Part shown: positions 1 through 7,628 of the stretch, in pieces
Layout: each line of letters starts with the position of its first letter
Position numbering within the stretch: position 1 is the first letter of the stretch
NCBI RefSeq assembly: GCF_900102965.1
Contig: NZ_FNGM01000020.1
Location: 1-64,000 of the forward strand
Source: Paenibacillus jilunlii
GTDB lineage: Bacteria; Bacillota; Bacilli; Paenibacillales; Paenibacillaceae
Length of the DNA: 64,000 nucleotides
Direction of reading: 5' to 3'
Translations under genes and position numbers: made by a program
The notes under the pieces: model-generated
Seen by the model: the letters and a program-made list of their open reading frames with translations, nothing else
Database searches by the model: none
What the model was told of the DNA's origin: nothing

Positions 1-120
1 GTGAAATCCCACTCACTCGTTGTTCAGTTTTCAAAGATCAAGCTCGTTGTTGGCTTATATTATCTCGTCACCAGCAACTCTTATAATATATCACGTTCGT
101 TCGAGCAATGCAAGCTTTTT
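1..120 (-). promoter_or_regulatory. Probable rRNA operon promoter and 16S leader, reading left out of the window
   Basis: Read on the minus strand, TTGCAT (113-108), a 17-bp spacer and TATATT (90-85) form a good sigma-A promoter with an A-tract just upstream. The transcript then contains TTTGAAAACTGAACAACGAG at about 41-16. The block CTTTGAAAACT is typical of 16S rRNA leaders and rRNA spacers in Bacillaceae and Paenibacillaceae. No mature rRNA lies inside the window, so the operon itself is inferred to lie to the left. A perfect 8-bp inverted repeat GAAACGAT/ATCGTTTC (123-145) sits upstream. The open frame over 1-339 on the plus strand has no ribosome-binding site and no recognisable protein. 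Confidence 0.55.
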
Positions 121-226
121 TTGAAACGATTTATTCAATCGTTTCTCATTTACTCAGCTGCGCTCCAACAACGCTTATTTATAATACCCCATAGTCATAT
201 AGAAAAGCAACCCTTTAGAAAAAGAA

Positions 227-259
227 AGATAACCCACTTAATATTTAAACGGGTTATCT
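227..259 (-). terminator. Intrinsic terminator of the transglutaminase gene
   Basis: The stem AGATAACCC/GGGTTATCT (9 bp, 15-nt loop) is followed on the minus strand by the T-rich run TTCTTTTTCT. It lies 36 bp after the stop codon of the gene ending at 295. Confidence 0.75.
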
Positions 260-294
260 CCAAAAAACTATTGTTGATCGTATATTCACTCTTC

Positions 295-1104
295 TTAGTA
301 GAATTTCGCTGCAGAGTATTTGCTTGCTACTTTAATTAATCCGGCATCTTTGTTATTCTTGCCCAAACCGGCATCAACTGTAGTGTCGATAGTCACCCAT
401 TTACCATCAAGCAGAACTTCGTTCCAAGCATGGTATGAAGTCACATAGCTGGTATTCCCCATCACCAATTTGGCAGGTATGCCTTGACTGCGGAGCATGG
501 TTGCAAACAATGAAGCATAATCGTAGCAAATCCCCTTCTTGGTGGCCAGTGTATTGTCATTGTTGGGAATGTAGTCAGTCGTTACACTGGAAGCCAAGCT
601 ATAATCATATTTCACATTAGAAACGATGTAGTTGTAAATTGCTTTTACCTTTTGTTCATCAGTGGTCATCCCCTGTGTGAGCTGAGCAGCTTTTAGAACC
701 GATTTATCAGAAGAACTCCATTTCACATTCTGTACGGAGCTCAAGTATACGGCGTTTGCATCGCTCAAACTGAGGTCTACGGTTTCGGAGGATATCACTT
801 TGTATTTGTTGCCGGTAGTATTCTCCAGAACAGAAACTTTATAAGATCCGTTACCTTGCTGCAGCGGGAAGGTTTCATTGGGCTTAGCGGCATAGAGGTT
901 ATATGTGTAGCTGTTGTTGTCCTTAGTGATCATGAGCTTAATACGCTTGTCCTTAGGAACTTCATAGGAAACAGCAACAACACCCTGATTCAATTGCGAT
1001 GTATTCAACCAGCCTGTGCCGGTACTGGCAGCTTCGGCTGAGCCTGTCTGAACAGAAGTGGCAACTACAAACAAAGTTAACAACGTAAAAAAGAACTTCT
1101 TCAT
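295..1104 (-). CDS. Secreted transglutaminase-like domain protein under c-di-GMP riboswitch control
   Basis: The 269-residue protein begins with a signal peptide (about 1-25, KK then a hydrophobic core, cleavage near SAEAA). A poorly conserved middle region is followed by a C-terminal transglutaminase-core domain (about 145-245). The catalytic triad is visible: Cys193 in GICYDYA, His225 in SYHAWNE and Asp240 in TIDTTVDA. Such domains act as cysteine proteases, peptide cyclases or cross-linkers, and the reaction here cannot be told from sequence. The start codon follows AAAGGGG with 8 nt spacing, and that ribosome site directly abuts a c-di-GMP-I aptamer. A second aptamer lies further upstream. 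It has its own terminator, so it is probably monocistronic, and its neighbour is a class D sortase, which suggests a role at the cell surface. Confidence 0.85.
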   Translation of the reverse strand: MKKFFFTLLTLFVVATSVQTGSAEAASTGTGWLNTSQLNQGVVAVSYEVPKDKRIKLMITKDNNSYTYNLYAAKPNETFPLQQGNGSYKVSVLENTTGNKYKVISSETVDLSLSDANAVYLSSVQNVKWSSSDKSVLKAAQLTQGMTTDEQKVKAIYNYIVSNVKYDYSLASSVTTDYIPNNDNTLATKKGICYDYASLFATMLRSQGIPAKLVMGNTSYVTSYHAWNEVLLDGKWVTIDTTVDAGLGKNNKDAGLIKVASKYSAAKFY

Positions 1105-1119
1105 GGATAAAACCCCTTT

Positions 1120-1198
1120 CGGTAGCTGGCTGCCATCCGTATCGGGGAAGGCCCTTTAGCTTTGCGTCCCTACCTTTCGATAGGTTTGCCGTTATCGT
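1120..1198 (-). ncRNA. Cyclic-di-GMP-I (GEMM) riboswitch aptamer, gene-proximal copy
   Basis: On the minus strand the segment shows the class-I signature in order: GGCAAACC, a GAAA tetraloop closed by CCTATC/GGTAGGG, GGGACGCAAAGC, then GGCC and GGCAGCCAGCTACCG. The base just before GCAAACC is G, which aligns with the G20 that selects c-di-GMP over cGAMP in the Vibrio Vc2 structure; this alignment is mine. The 3' edge sits 15 nt from the start codon and directly beside the Shine-Dalgarno AAAGGGG, so control of translation initiation is the simplest model. No U-tract follows it. Confidence 0.88.
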
Positions 1199-1276
1199 AT
1201 AAGCTTTATCTGTTCTTACTTCTAGAGTGATTTGATAGATTCATATCTAAGAACAAACAAAAAAAGCCTCTTCATT

Positions 1277-1354
1277 CGGTAGCTGGCTGCCATCCATAGC
1301 GGGAAGGCCCTTTAGCTTTGCGTCCCTACCTTTCGATAGGTTTGCCGTTATCGT
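1277..1354 (-). ncRNA. Cyclic-di-GMP-I (GEMM) riboswitch aptamer, promoter-proximal copy
   Basis: A second aptamer, nearly identical to the one at 1120-1198. The differences cluster in the variable P3 hairpin (CCGTATCGGGG in one, CCATAGCGGG in the other). All core segments, including GGCAAACC, GAAA and GGGACGCAAAGC, are kept. It is followed about 10 nt later by GGCTTTTTTT (1268-1259). The GGCT could pair with AGCC or AGCT from the 3' side of this aptamer, giving a weak ligand-sensitive terminator. The two copies may therefore act at two levels: termination here, translation at the downstream copy. That split is inference. Confidence 0.88.
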
Positions 1355-1373
1355 GCTTAGCTTTTATAGTTAT

Positions 1374-1401
1374 ATAGTATCATATTTATATCTATATTCA
1401 A
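1374..1401 (-). promoter_or_regulatory. Promoter of the riboswitch/transglutaminase transcript
   Basis: TTGAAT (1401-1396), a 16-bp spacer and TACTAT (1379-1374), with TGA immediately before the -10 (extended -10). It lies about 20 bp upstream of the first aptamer, as expected for a leader RNA. Confidence 0.6.
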
Positions 1402-1477
1402 GACCCAAACTACTAGATTCCTGCTACTTTTTAATAAAATTTTAATATACTTTACTTTTAGCCACAGCTAATTGGAA

Positions 1478-2134
1478 CTAAGACAATCTGGCATGAATAA
1501 TCAGGCGGTGAGTGGGATTGACCAATGGATCACAGGTAATCAGAGTGAGTATCTTATCATCGTTATGTCCATTTAATACGGAAACATCCGTAGGCTCTAC
1601 GATTGAAATATCATACACTACGTATTGGTAATCCTGTTCCTTGGTTTGTACGGATATAGTATCACCAATCTCAACTTCATTAAGTCTGTTAAAAAGCCTC
1701 CCTGCAGTTCTTGATCTGTGTGCGGCAATCGCAGCATTGCCAACCTGCCCGATAGCCGCGGTCTCCTTCATATGGGCGGCGGCATGCTTCATGTTGGCTT
1801 TGGTCGCCCCCTCCAGTACGGGCAGCTTCAAATTGATTTTGTCGATCTGGATAATGCCTATGATTTTGCCGCCCAGCTCGATTTCAGGGGCTGGCGGTTC
1901 AGTCGCTTTTGCCTGTTCATCCTCAGAGGATTCTTCTGCAAGAAGCTGGGTGACTTCAGCATATTGCTTGCGCAGATCTGACTGCGGAGACGGTGAAGGC
2001 GAAATCTCACTGTACGCCTGTTCAGCTTCCTCCAGCAGCTTCTGCTGCTGCCAGTCGTTATACCACTCATTTGCTTTCGGGTACAGCATCAGCAGAATCC
2101 CGGCAAGAATAATTAAGTAAGAGAACTTGCGCAT
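1478..2134 (-). CDS. Class D sortase
   Basis: A 218-residue membrane-anchored transpeptidase. Residues 5-20 form an N-terminal signal anchor and 30-85 a charged, Pro/Ser-rich linker. The sortase barrel (about 88-218) carries His139 in AAHRSR, Cys201 in LTLITCDP and Arg210 in THRLIIHAR. The TLxTC-type active site and short N-terminal anchor fit class D, which in Gram-positive spore-formers attaches LPxTA-type proteins to peptidoglycan. The start is set by GGAGGTGATTTC directly before ATG. No sorting-signal substrate was noticed among the proteins of this window. It stands between the glycosylation operon and the riboswitch-controlled transglutaminase gene, all on the minus strand. Confidence 0.9.
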   Translation of the reverse strand: MRKFSYLIILAGILLMLYPKANEWYNDWQQQKLLEEAEQAYSEISPSPSPQSDLRKQYAEVTQLLAEESSEDEQAKATEPPAPEIELGGKIIGIIQIDKINLKLPVLEGATKANMKHAAAHMKETAAIGQVGNAAIAAHRSRTAGRLFNRLNEVEIGDTISVQTKEQDYQYVVYDISIVEPTDVSVLNGHNDDKILTLITCDPLVNPTHRLIIHARLS

Positions 2135-2194
2135 GAAATCACCTCCGTAAGTTAAGATATTTACATTAGGGACTTCGTCGGGACTACGGAGAAT

Positions 2195-2301
2195 GTTTGG
2201 ACTTCCGGCCGCTGTTGTCTGCAGATTTCTTGATTGTTACCGCTGTTCGCGGTGGAAATCCGCAGACAAAGGCGGACGCATTTGCTCCTACAGTTCCAAA
2301 C
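2195..2301. repeat. Large nested palindromic intergenic element
   Basis: Nested inverted repeats around one centre: GTTTGGA / TTCCAAAC on the outside, then TTGTCTGC (2215-2222) / GCAGACAA (2262-2269), then GATTTC/GAAATC, then ACCGC/GCGGT around a 5-nt loop. The whole can fold into one ~107-nt stem on either strand. It fills the gap between the sortase start and the GtrA stop. It may act as a read-through barrier or mRNA stabiliser for the operon upstream. No T-tract follows it. No second copy is seen in this window. Confidence 0.6.
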
Positions 2302-2365
2302 TTCCCCTCCATCCCTTTTCCCTTTTGTTAGTTTTTCAGGTTTACTTTATCTAGTGCTTATTTTT

Positions 2366-2770
2366 TCAAAACACCCACTTCCGGCTTCCAAAAAAATTGA
2401 TCACTACGGTTACTACGGTAACCAGCACTTTGGCAATCAGCACCTGAATGCCAAAGCGGCCGGTTAGCAAATGCATAAGCAGCACTGATATGCCCAGCAC
2501 AACCAGGTTCAGCACAATAAACCTTACCAGCTGCATCCGGTCAAAGCCATCCTTGCTTCCCCGGTCCTGATCCCGAAAGGTCACCTTCTTGTTCCAAATG
2601 AAACTGTTGGCAGTACCAGCGCTGTAGGAGATGATTTGTGCCGGGGTATTCATCATCCCCAGTGAGTGCAGGAGAGTAAATATGGCAAAATCAATCAAGG
2701 TGTTCAGCACACCTACTGCATTGAATTTCAAAAACTGGATGAATCCTGCGTTAAGTTTCTTATCTGACAT
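2366..2770 (-). CDS. GtrA family membrane protein (lipid-linked sugar flippase)
   Basis: A 134-residue protein starting MSDKKLNAGFIQFLKFN, with four predicted membrane helices and the GtrA signatures FNAVGVLNTLIDF and INFFGSRKWVF at the C-terminus. GtrA proteins are thought to flip undecaprenyl-phosphate-linked sugars made by a partner GT2 enzyme. The ATG at 2770 overlaps the stop of the GT2 gene by 11 bases, so translation is probably coupled. A longer frame runs to 2896 but only repeats the GT2 region in another frame and lacks a ribosome site. Its position directly after the GT2 gene supports the pairing. Confidence 0.85.
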   Translation of the reverse strand: MSDKKLNAGFIQFLKFNAVGVLNTLIDFAIFTLLHSLGMMNTPAQIISYSAGTANSFIWNKKVTFRDQDRGSKDGFDRMQLVRFIVLNLVVLGISVLLMHLLTGRFGIQVLIAKVLVTVVTVVINFFGSRKWVF

Positions 2771-3749
2771 AATCGCTTTCCTTCCGCACGCCCGCATTCT
2801 CTTTGCCACTTTCTGCATCGCGGTAGCCCCTAGTCTCGCGCACGATATACAGCGGTCTATCCTTGGATTCATCATAAATCCGCCCAATGTATTCACCGAT
2901 TACACCAAGCAGCATCAGCACAATACCATTAAAGAGCAGGTTCACACCCACGATAGAAGCCCAGCCGGGTACAGTCCATGAGGTGAACACCTTCTGGAAC
3001 AAAACAAAGAACAGATAAAGAAAGCTCGAGAAGGACAGAAAGAAGCCAATATATGAGGCTATCTTCAGCGGTTTGTGGGAAAAGGAGGTTATGCCGTCCA
3101 GCGCAAACCGGATCATTTTTTTCAGCGGATATTTGGTTTCACCGGCAAAACGCTCTTCACGCACGTATTCAACCATGGTCTGGCGAAAGCCCACCCAGCT
3201 TACCAGCCCGCGGACGTAGCGGTTCTTCTCCTTCAGACCGCGAAGCACATCGCACACCTTACGGTCAATCAACCGGAAATCACCCGTGTCCGTAGGAATC
3301 TCCACACTGGTCATGCTGCTTAGCAGACGATAGAACATCTTCGCTGTTGCTTTTTTGAAGAGAGTCTCTCCCTGTCGCTTAAGCCGTTTGGCATAGACTA
3401 CCTCATAGCCCTCTTTCCATTTCGCGATCATCTGCAGAATCACCTCAGGCGGGTCCTGAAGATCTGCATCAATAACCACGACTGCCTCGCCTTCAGCATA
3501 ATCCATCCCCGCCGTAATCGCCACCTGATGGCCAAAATTGCGCGAGAAATCAATCAGCTTGACATGCTCGTCGCGGCTGCTGACCTCACGCATCATCTCA
3601 GCTGTACGATCCCGGCTCCCGTCGTTAACGAAGACAAGCTCGTAAGAATCGCCGCAGCCGTCCATGACCTTTTTGAGACGTTCATACGTATGCTGAATGA
3701 CTTCTTCCTCATTGAACATGGGGACAATTACACTATATCTGGCTTTCAC
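2760..3749 (-). CDS. Polyprenyl-phosphate glycosyltransferase, GT2 family (GtrB/DPM1-like)
   Basis: A 329-residue enzyme with an N-terminal GT-A fold (VIVPMFNEEE at 8-17, VFVNDGSRDRT near 40, DADLQDPP as the metal-binding DxD motif near 95) and two C-terminal membrane helices (about 230-255 and 265-290) ending in GEYIGRIYDE. The family moves a sugar from a nucleotide donor to undecaprenyl phosphate at the inner membrane face. The start is GTG at 3749 with AGGAGG 8 nt upstream. It is followed by GtrA (overlapping) and preceded by two GT-C enzymes, so it probably makes the lipid-linked donor that they use. The sugar itself cannot be read from sequence. Confidence 0.9.
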   Translation of the reverse strand: MKARYSVIVPMFNEEEVIQHTYERLKKVMDGCGDSYELVFVNDGSRDRTAEMMREVSSRDEHVKLIDFSRNFGHQVAITAGMDYAEGEAVVVIDADLQDPPEVILQMIAKWKEGYEVVYAKRLKRQGETLFKKATAKMFYRLLSSMTSVEIPTDTGDFRLIDRKVCDVLRGLKEKNRYVRGLVSWVGFRQTMVEYVREERFAGETKYPLKKMIRFALDGITSFSHKPLKIASYIGFFLSFSSFLYLFFVLFQKVFTSWTVPGWASIVGVNLLFNGIVLMLLGVIGEYIGRIYDESKDRPLYIVRETRGYRDAESGKENAGVRKESDYVR

Positions 3750-3800
3750 CTTGGGTTCCTCCTAAAATTGTGTAACTGCTGTGTAGCATTCGCCACTTCA

Positions 3801-6800
3801 CTAGAACACCCAGGAAGGGAACCAGCGCAGCACAACGTCCACATATTCTTTACTAACCTGCATGCCTGACAGCACAGGATAAAACATTACAAAAAGCAGT
3901 GCGGCAATAGCCGCATAAGCATAACGCAAATACCGGGCCTCAGGGTATTTACTGTCGATCAGCTTCATGATGTACACAATGGCAAGAATCATGAACGGCA
4001 CCATGGCAAAGTAGTGGTAAAGGAATGTCTCACGCGGCACCAGCATCCATGGAACATACTGGGAGAAAAACCCGATCCAGATCATGTACAGGTTCTTATC
4101 CTTGCGTTTGACTGTAAACCAGACCGAAGCCAGCATTGCAAAGATTCCGGTCCACCAGATCAGCGGGTTCCCCATGGTCACAATGCTGCTCACCTGTCCT
4201 TCCGGCAGTCCTTCACCGCCGCTGAAAAACCATACCGGCCGTTTCATGAAGGGCCATTCCCACCAGGAAGAAGCGAAGGGGTGGGTGGCAACAAGCTGGC
4301 TGTGGTAATTGTACATGTTCTTTTGCGCATCAATCAGACCTTTGAAGGTGTAGCCATCTGCCGAGACAGACAGAACCGGGATAAAGGACAGGCTGTAAAT
4401 CACGCCTGGAATAATGACAAAAAACAGCACACAGCTAAGCAAAGTAACTATGGTATTCTTCCAAAACGATCCTTCCGCGGTGCTGCAGGCGGCCTTGAGC
4501 TCCTGATCCCCCACTCTGCCCTCCGCCAGCAAACGTCCCGCCGCTTTGTATTCCCTGTAGCGTTCAAACAGGGCAAGCGCCAGCATGATGGCAAGGCCCG
4601 CTCCTCCGTAGATTACAATCCACTTGGAGGCGACGCCGATCCCAAAAAACAGCCCCGACCAGAACAGAGGCACCAGCGTCCGGCACAGCGGAACGCGATA
4701 GAAGCTCATCGTGAAATACCGCTGCATGAAATAGAACATCAGCATGATGAAAAATACACCGTAGACGTCGATGGTCGAGATGCGCGTCTGGGTGAAATGC
4801 ATGAAATCCAGTGCGAATAATCCGGCGGCAAGAGCGGCGTAGAGGCTCTTTTTGAATAACCGCAAAGCCATTATATAGATCAGCGGCAGCATGGCGATCC
4901 CAAACAGGGTGCCGATAATCCGCCAGCCGAACGGATTGACGCCGAACAGCTCCATCCCCACAGAGATCAGCAGCTTGCCAAGAGGCGGGTGGGTATTCTC
5001 ATACGGGACGATACCGTGGGTATACTCATATGCTGTACGGGCATGATAAATTTCATCGAAATAGGTGCTGTTCATAAACCCGGAATTCTCCGGAATGACC
5101 GATTGTTCATCAAACAGATTGGACGGCTGGCCCCTTTTGGGAGTTGCAGCATCAGGGGTAACGCTGGCGACCGGAAGCGGCGTTTTGCCTCCCCCCTGTT
5201 CATAGAAGGCCATTTCGTTCAATGTGAATCCTGGAGAAGTAACGGTCAGCTTCACATATCTTGCGGCAACGTTCAAAGGCTGGCTTTTCCAGATAAACAC
5301 ATTGCCGACATCCTCGTTGACATCCAGCGGGCCGCTCCAGGTATCCGGCGACTGGCTGAACTCCAGCTTGAATTTGCCGGTCCCGACACCGCCGAATATG
5401 TTCACCCGTTCCAGCTGTCTGCTCTGGCCAAGGTCCACAACAAAGCTCTCGCCGCTGGCTGCCGGTTCCCACAAGGTTTCCGGGGCTTTGGTTGAGCCCA
5501 GATGAAATAAAGCAAGCGCCGCATAGACGGCGGTAATGCCCAGCATCCAAATCCAGTCTTTGCGCTGCAGCTTAGGCAGCCCAATTCGGCTGGCGCTTTT
5601 GGGAAGAGGGCGCATCTCCTCGGCCAGTTCCAGGTCCGCGTCATATTTCTCCGCCGCCGCGGCCGGGGGAAGAACCGGCTTAATTTCTTTGCGGACATAT
5701 ACTGCATACCCTACATACAGCATGTACAACGCCAGAGCAATATTGGCAATTGCAGTCACCAGCACAATGCCGTCCGAAGGCGGATTATTGCCGGCGTTCA
5801 GATGGGCCAGCGTATATCCTACGTTAAGATACTGTGTCAAAGTAAATCCGAGGAACAACGTCAGGAAACGGCGGTCCCGGCTCTCGATATAGGTGAACAG
5901 GCATAGGAGCAATGCCGGGTACATGTATCGTTCATGCATTTTCGTCCCGAAGACAAACACGATTGTGATGAGAACCATGCCGATAAAAAAGGACTTCGAA
6001 AGCTCTTTGCGGTCTTTTTTGAAAGAGTAATACGCGGCTAGGGCAACGGCCACCAGGATGAAAATAAAACCCCAGGCACGATAAGTAATTCCCAGCCACA
6101 TGGAATCAATTGAAGCCCATAACGGATCGGTCAGCGCATATAGATTAAAAGCATTCACCGTAGAATAGGGATAGGAGGATAAGGTTCCCTTATAAAGATC
6201 AATCAGCCCGGCAATTCCGCCGTTATTCCAGAAGAATGGAGCCGCCAGTACTGCAAAGATGCCAAGCCCGTAAAGGGCGCCAACCGCAAGCTGCTTCCAG
6301 GCACGGTGATGGTAGAAGGCAAACAGCAGTACAGGTGTGAAAATCAGCGCCTGCGGCTTAACCAGCGTAGCCAGGGCAAAGAAGATGGCCGAGCGCACAA
6401 AGCGTTGTTCTGATGCGCCCAGAATACTCAGCAGCAGAAATACTAAAAAGAAAGAGTCCGCCTGCCCCCAAGCGGCAGAATCCATCAGCACCGCCGGATT
6501 GAACAGGAACAGGAGCATCAGGCCGATGGCCGTGCCGGAACCCAGTTTCGCACGTCCTGCACGGTAAATCAGCCAGCCGAGCACCAGATCGGAAATGATG
6601 GCCGGCAGCTTGAAGAGCAGCGTTTCTCCCCCCGAGCCGTGCGCAAATCCGAACAGTCCGCGAATAAGGCTCAGCACATACAATATGTACAAATAACCTG
6701 GAGGATAATCGGCAAAATACCCCTCCTCATAGAACTTGCCCGGCCCCAGGTCCACAAGCCGCTGGCCCCAGGCGATAAAGGTATTCATGTCATTCTGATA

Positions 6801-7628
6801 TCCCTGCGCGGTCAAGCCAATCCAGATCCGCAGGATTAATGCCGCGCCGAAAACCACATAGAGCCACCGGGTATAGACAGCATCCGGCTGCTTCAAAAGC
6901 CGTTCACTGCGGAACGCCCTATTATAGAAAAAAGCGAAAAAAACACTGAACACTGCTGACAGCAGCAACAGCTTGGCAGGTGATACCTTATGCGGGGTCT
7001 CCGCAGCCTGGCCGCCTCCGTTCTGGGCTGCTGCCGCTCCGCTGTCGAGCGAGATGACACCGGCTCCCGCAGGAGCGGCATCTACCTGTTCTACCGACAG
7101 ATCATCAAAGTAGGCTTTGCCTTGAATCAGACTGGCATAGCCGCCCAAAGCTGCACCGATGCCAAGCTCTTTTTGCCCGGAGCCGGTTTGGCCGTAGAAT
7201 TCAAGGTACTGCCAATCTCCGCCCGTATCCGTGGTAGCGGGATACCCCCCTCCAATGCCTACGGGGAAAATGTTTGCACCCAGTCCCTGGCCTGCGGTGC
7301 TGGCGATTTTGACGTAACCGGAGATCTTATAATAGCTGTTAGGCGAGACTGCAATCGTCTGCACCCATTTGAGGTGATTGGGTTCCAGATTCTCAATAAC
7401 CGCTGCCCTGGTACCGGAATGGACTTCCTCAGACTGCACAGAGAGCAGCCCCGAGCTGTCCCCCGGAATCCACATGTCCTTGGTCCAGCCCGCAGGAGCA
7501 CCTTCCTCCCCTTCCTCAAAGCCCGGATTCTGCAGTAAATTACCCGCTGCATAACTGCTTGTTACAGGAAGAATGAACAATAACAGCATTAAAACCAACA
7601 TTGCGGCCGTGCGTGTACTCCTGATCAT
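3801..7628 (-). CDS. Double GT-C membrane glycosyltransferase with two carbohydrate-binding-like domains (PMT-type C-terminus)
   Basis: A 1,275-residue fusion. In order: signal peptide (1-27), a CBM4/9-like beta domain (about 29-185, starting NLLQNPGFEEG), a Gly/Ala linker, a first multi-helix GT-C module (about 215-660, with NDMNTFIAWGQRL and ADYPPGYLYILYVLS, resembling GT87/GT39), an extracytoplasmic discoidin-like domain (about 700-815), and a second GT-C module of protein O-mannosyltransferase type (about 835-1275) with YFDEIYHARTAYEY and HPPLGKLLISVGMELFG. In PMTs the DE pair is catalytic. These enzymes use lipid-linked sugars outside the membrane. The ATG overlaps the preceding gene's stop by 4 bases (ATGA). 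Two complete GT-C modules in one chain is unusual and may mean one is regulatory. Confidence 0.85.
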   Translation of the reverse strand: MIRSTRTAAMLVLMLLLFILPVTSSYAAGNLLQNPGFEEGEEGAPAGWTKDMWIPGDSSGLLSVQSEEVHSGTRAAVIENLEPNHLKWVQTIAVSPNSYYKISGYVKIASTAGQGLGANIFPVGIGGGYPATTDTGGDWQYLEFYGQTGSGQKELGIGAALGGYASLIQGKAYFDDLSVEQVDAAPAGAGVISLDSGAAAAQNGGGQAAETPHKVSPAKLLLLSAVFSVFFAFFYNRAFRSERLLKQPDAVYTRWLYVVFGAALILRIWIGLTAQGYQNDMNTFIAWGQRLVDLGPGKFYEEGYFADYPPGYLYILYVLSLIRGLFGFAHGSGGETLLFKLPAIISDLVLGWLIYRAGRAKLGSGTAIGLMLLFLFNPAVLMDSAAWGQADSFFLVFLLLSILGASEQRFVRSAIFFALATLVKPQALIFTPVLLFAFYHHRAWKQLAVGALYGLGIFAVLAAPFFWNNGGIAGLIDLYKGTLSSYPYSTVNAFNLYALTDPLWASIDSMWLGITYRAWGFIFILVAVALAAYYSFKKDRKELSKSFFIGMVLITIVFVFGTKMHERYMYPALLLCLFTYIESRDRRFLTLFLGFTLTQYLNVGYTLAHLNAGNNPPSDGIVLVTAIANIALALYMLYVGYAVYVRKEIKPVLPPAAAAEKYDADLELAEEMRPLPKSASRIGLPKLQRKDWIWMLGITAVYAALALFHLGSTKAPETLWEPAASGESFVVDLGQSRQLERVNIFGGVGTGKFKLEFSQSPDTWSGPLDVNEDVGNVFIWKSQPLNVAARYVKLTVTSPGFTLNEMAFYEQGGGKTPLPVASVTPDAATPKRGQPSNLFDEQSVIPENSGFMNSTYFDEIYHARTAYEYTHGIVPYENTHPPLGKLLISVGMELFGVNPFGWRIIGTLFGIAMLPLIYIMALRLFKKSLYAALAAGLFALDFMHFTQTRISTIDVYGVFFIMLMFYFMQRYFTMSFYRVPLCRTLVPLFWSGLFFGIGVASKWIVIYGGAGLAIMLALALFERYREYKAAGRLLAEGRVGDQELKAACSTAEGSFWKNTIVTLLSCVLFFVIIPGVIYSLSFIPVLSVSADGYTFKGLIDAQKNMYNYHSQLVATHPFASSWWEWPFMKRPVWFFSGGEGLPEGQVSSIVTMGNPLIWWTGIFAMLASVWFTVKRKDKNLYMIWIGFFSQYVPWMLVPRETFLYHYFAMVPFMILAIVYIMKLIDSKYPEARYLRYAYAAIAALLFVMFYPVLSGMQVSKEYVDVVLRWFPSWVF

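Noticed and set aside
1..339. 112-codon plus-strand frame at the left edge
   Set aside because: It runs across the rRNA-type promoter and a terminator, and its peptide looks like no protein family.
2771..2896. N-terminal extension of the GtrA protein
   Set aside because: It overlaps the GT2 coding region in another frame and has no ribosome site. The start at 2770 gives a normal GtrA length.
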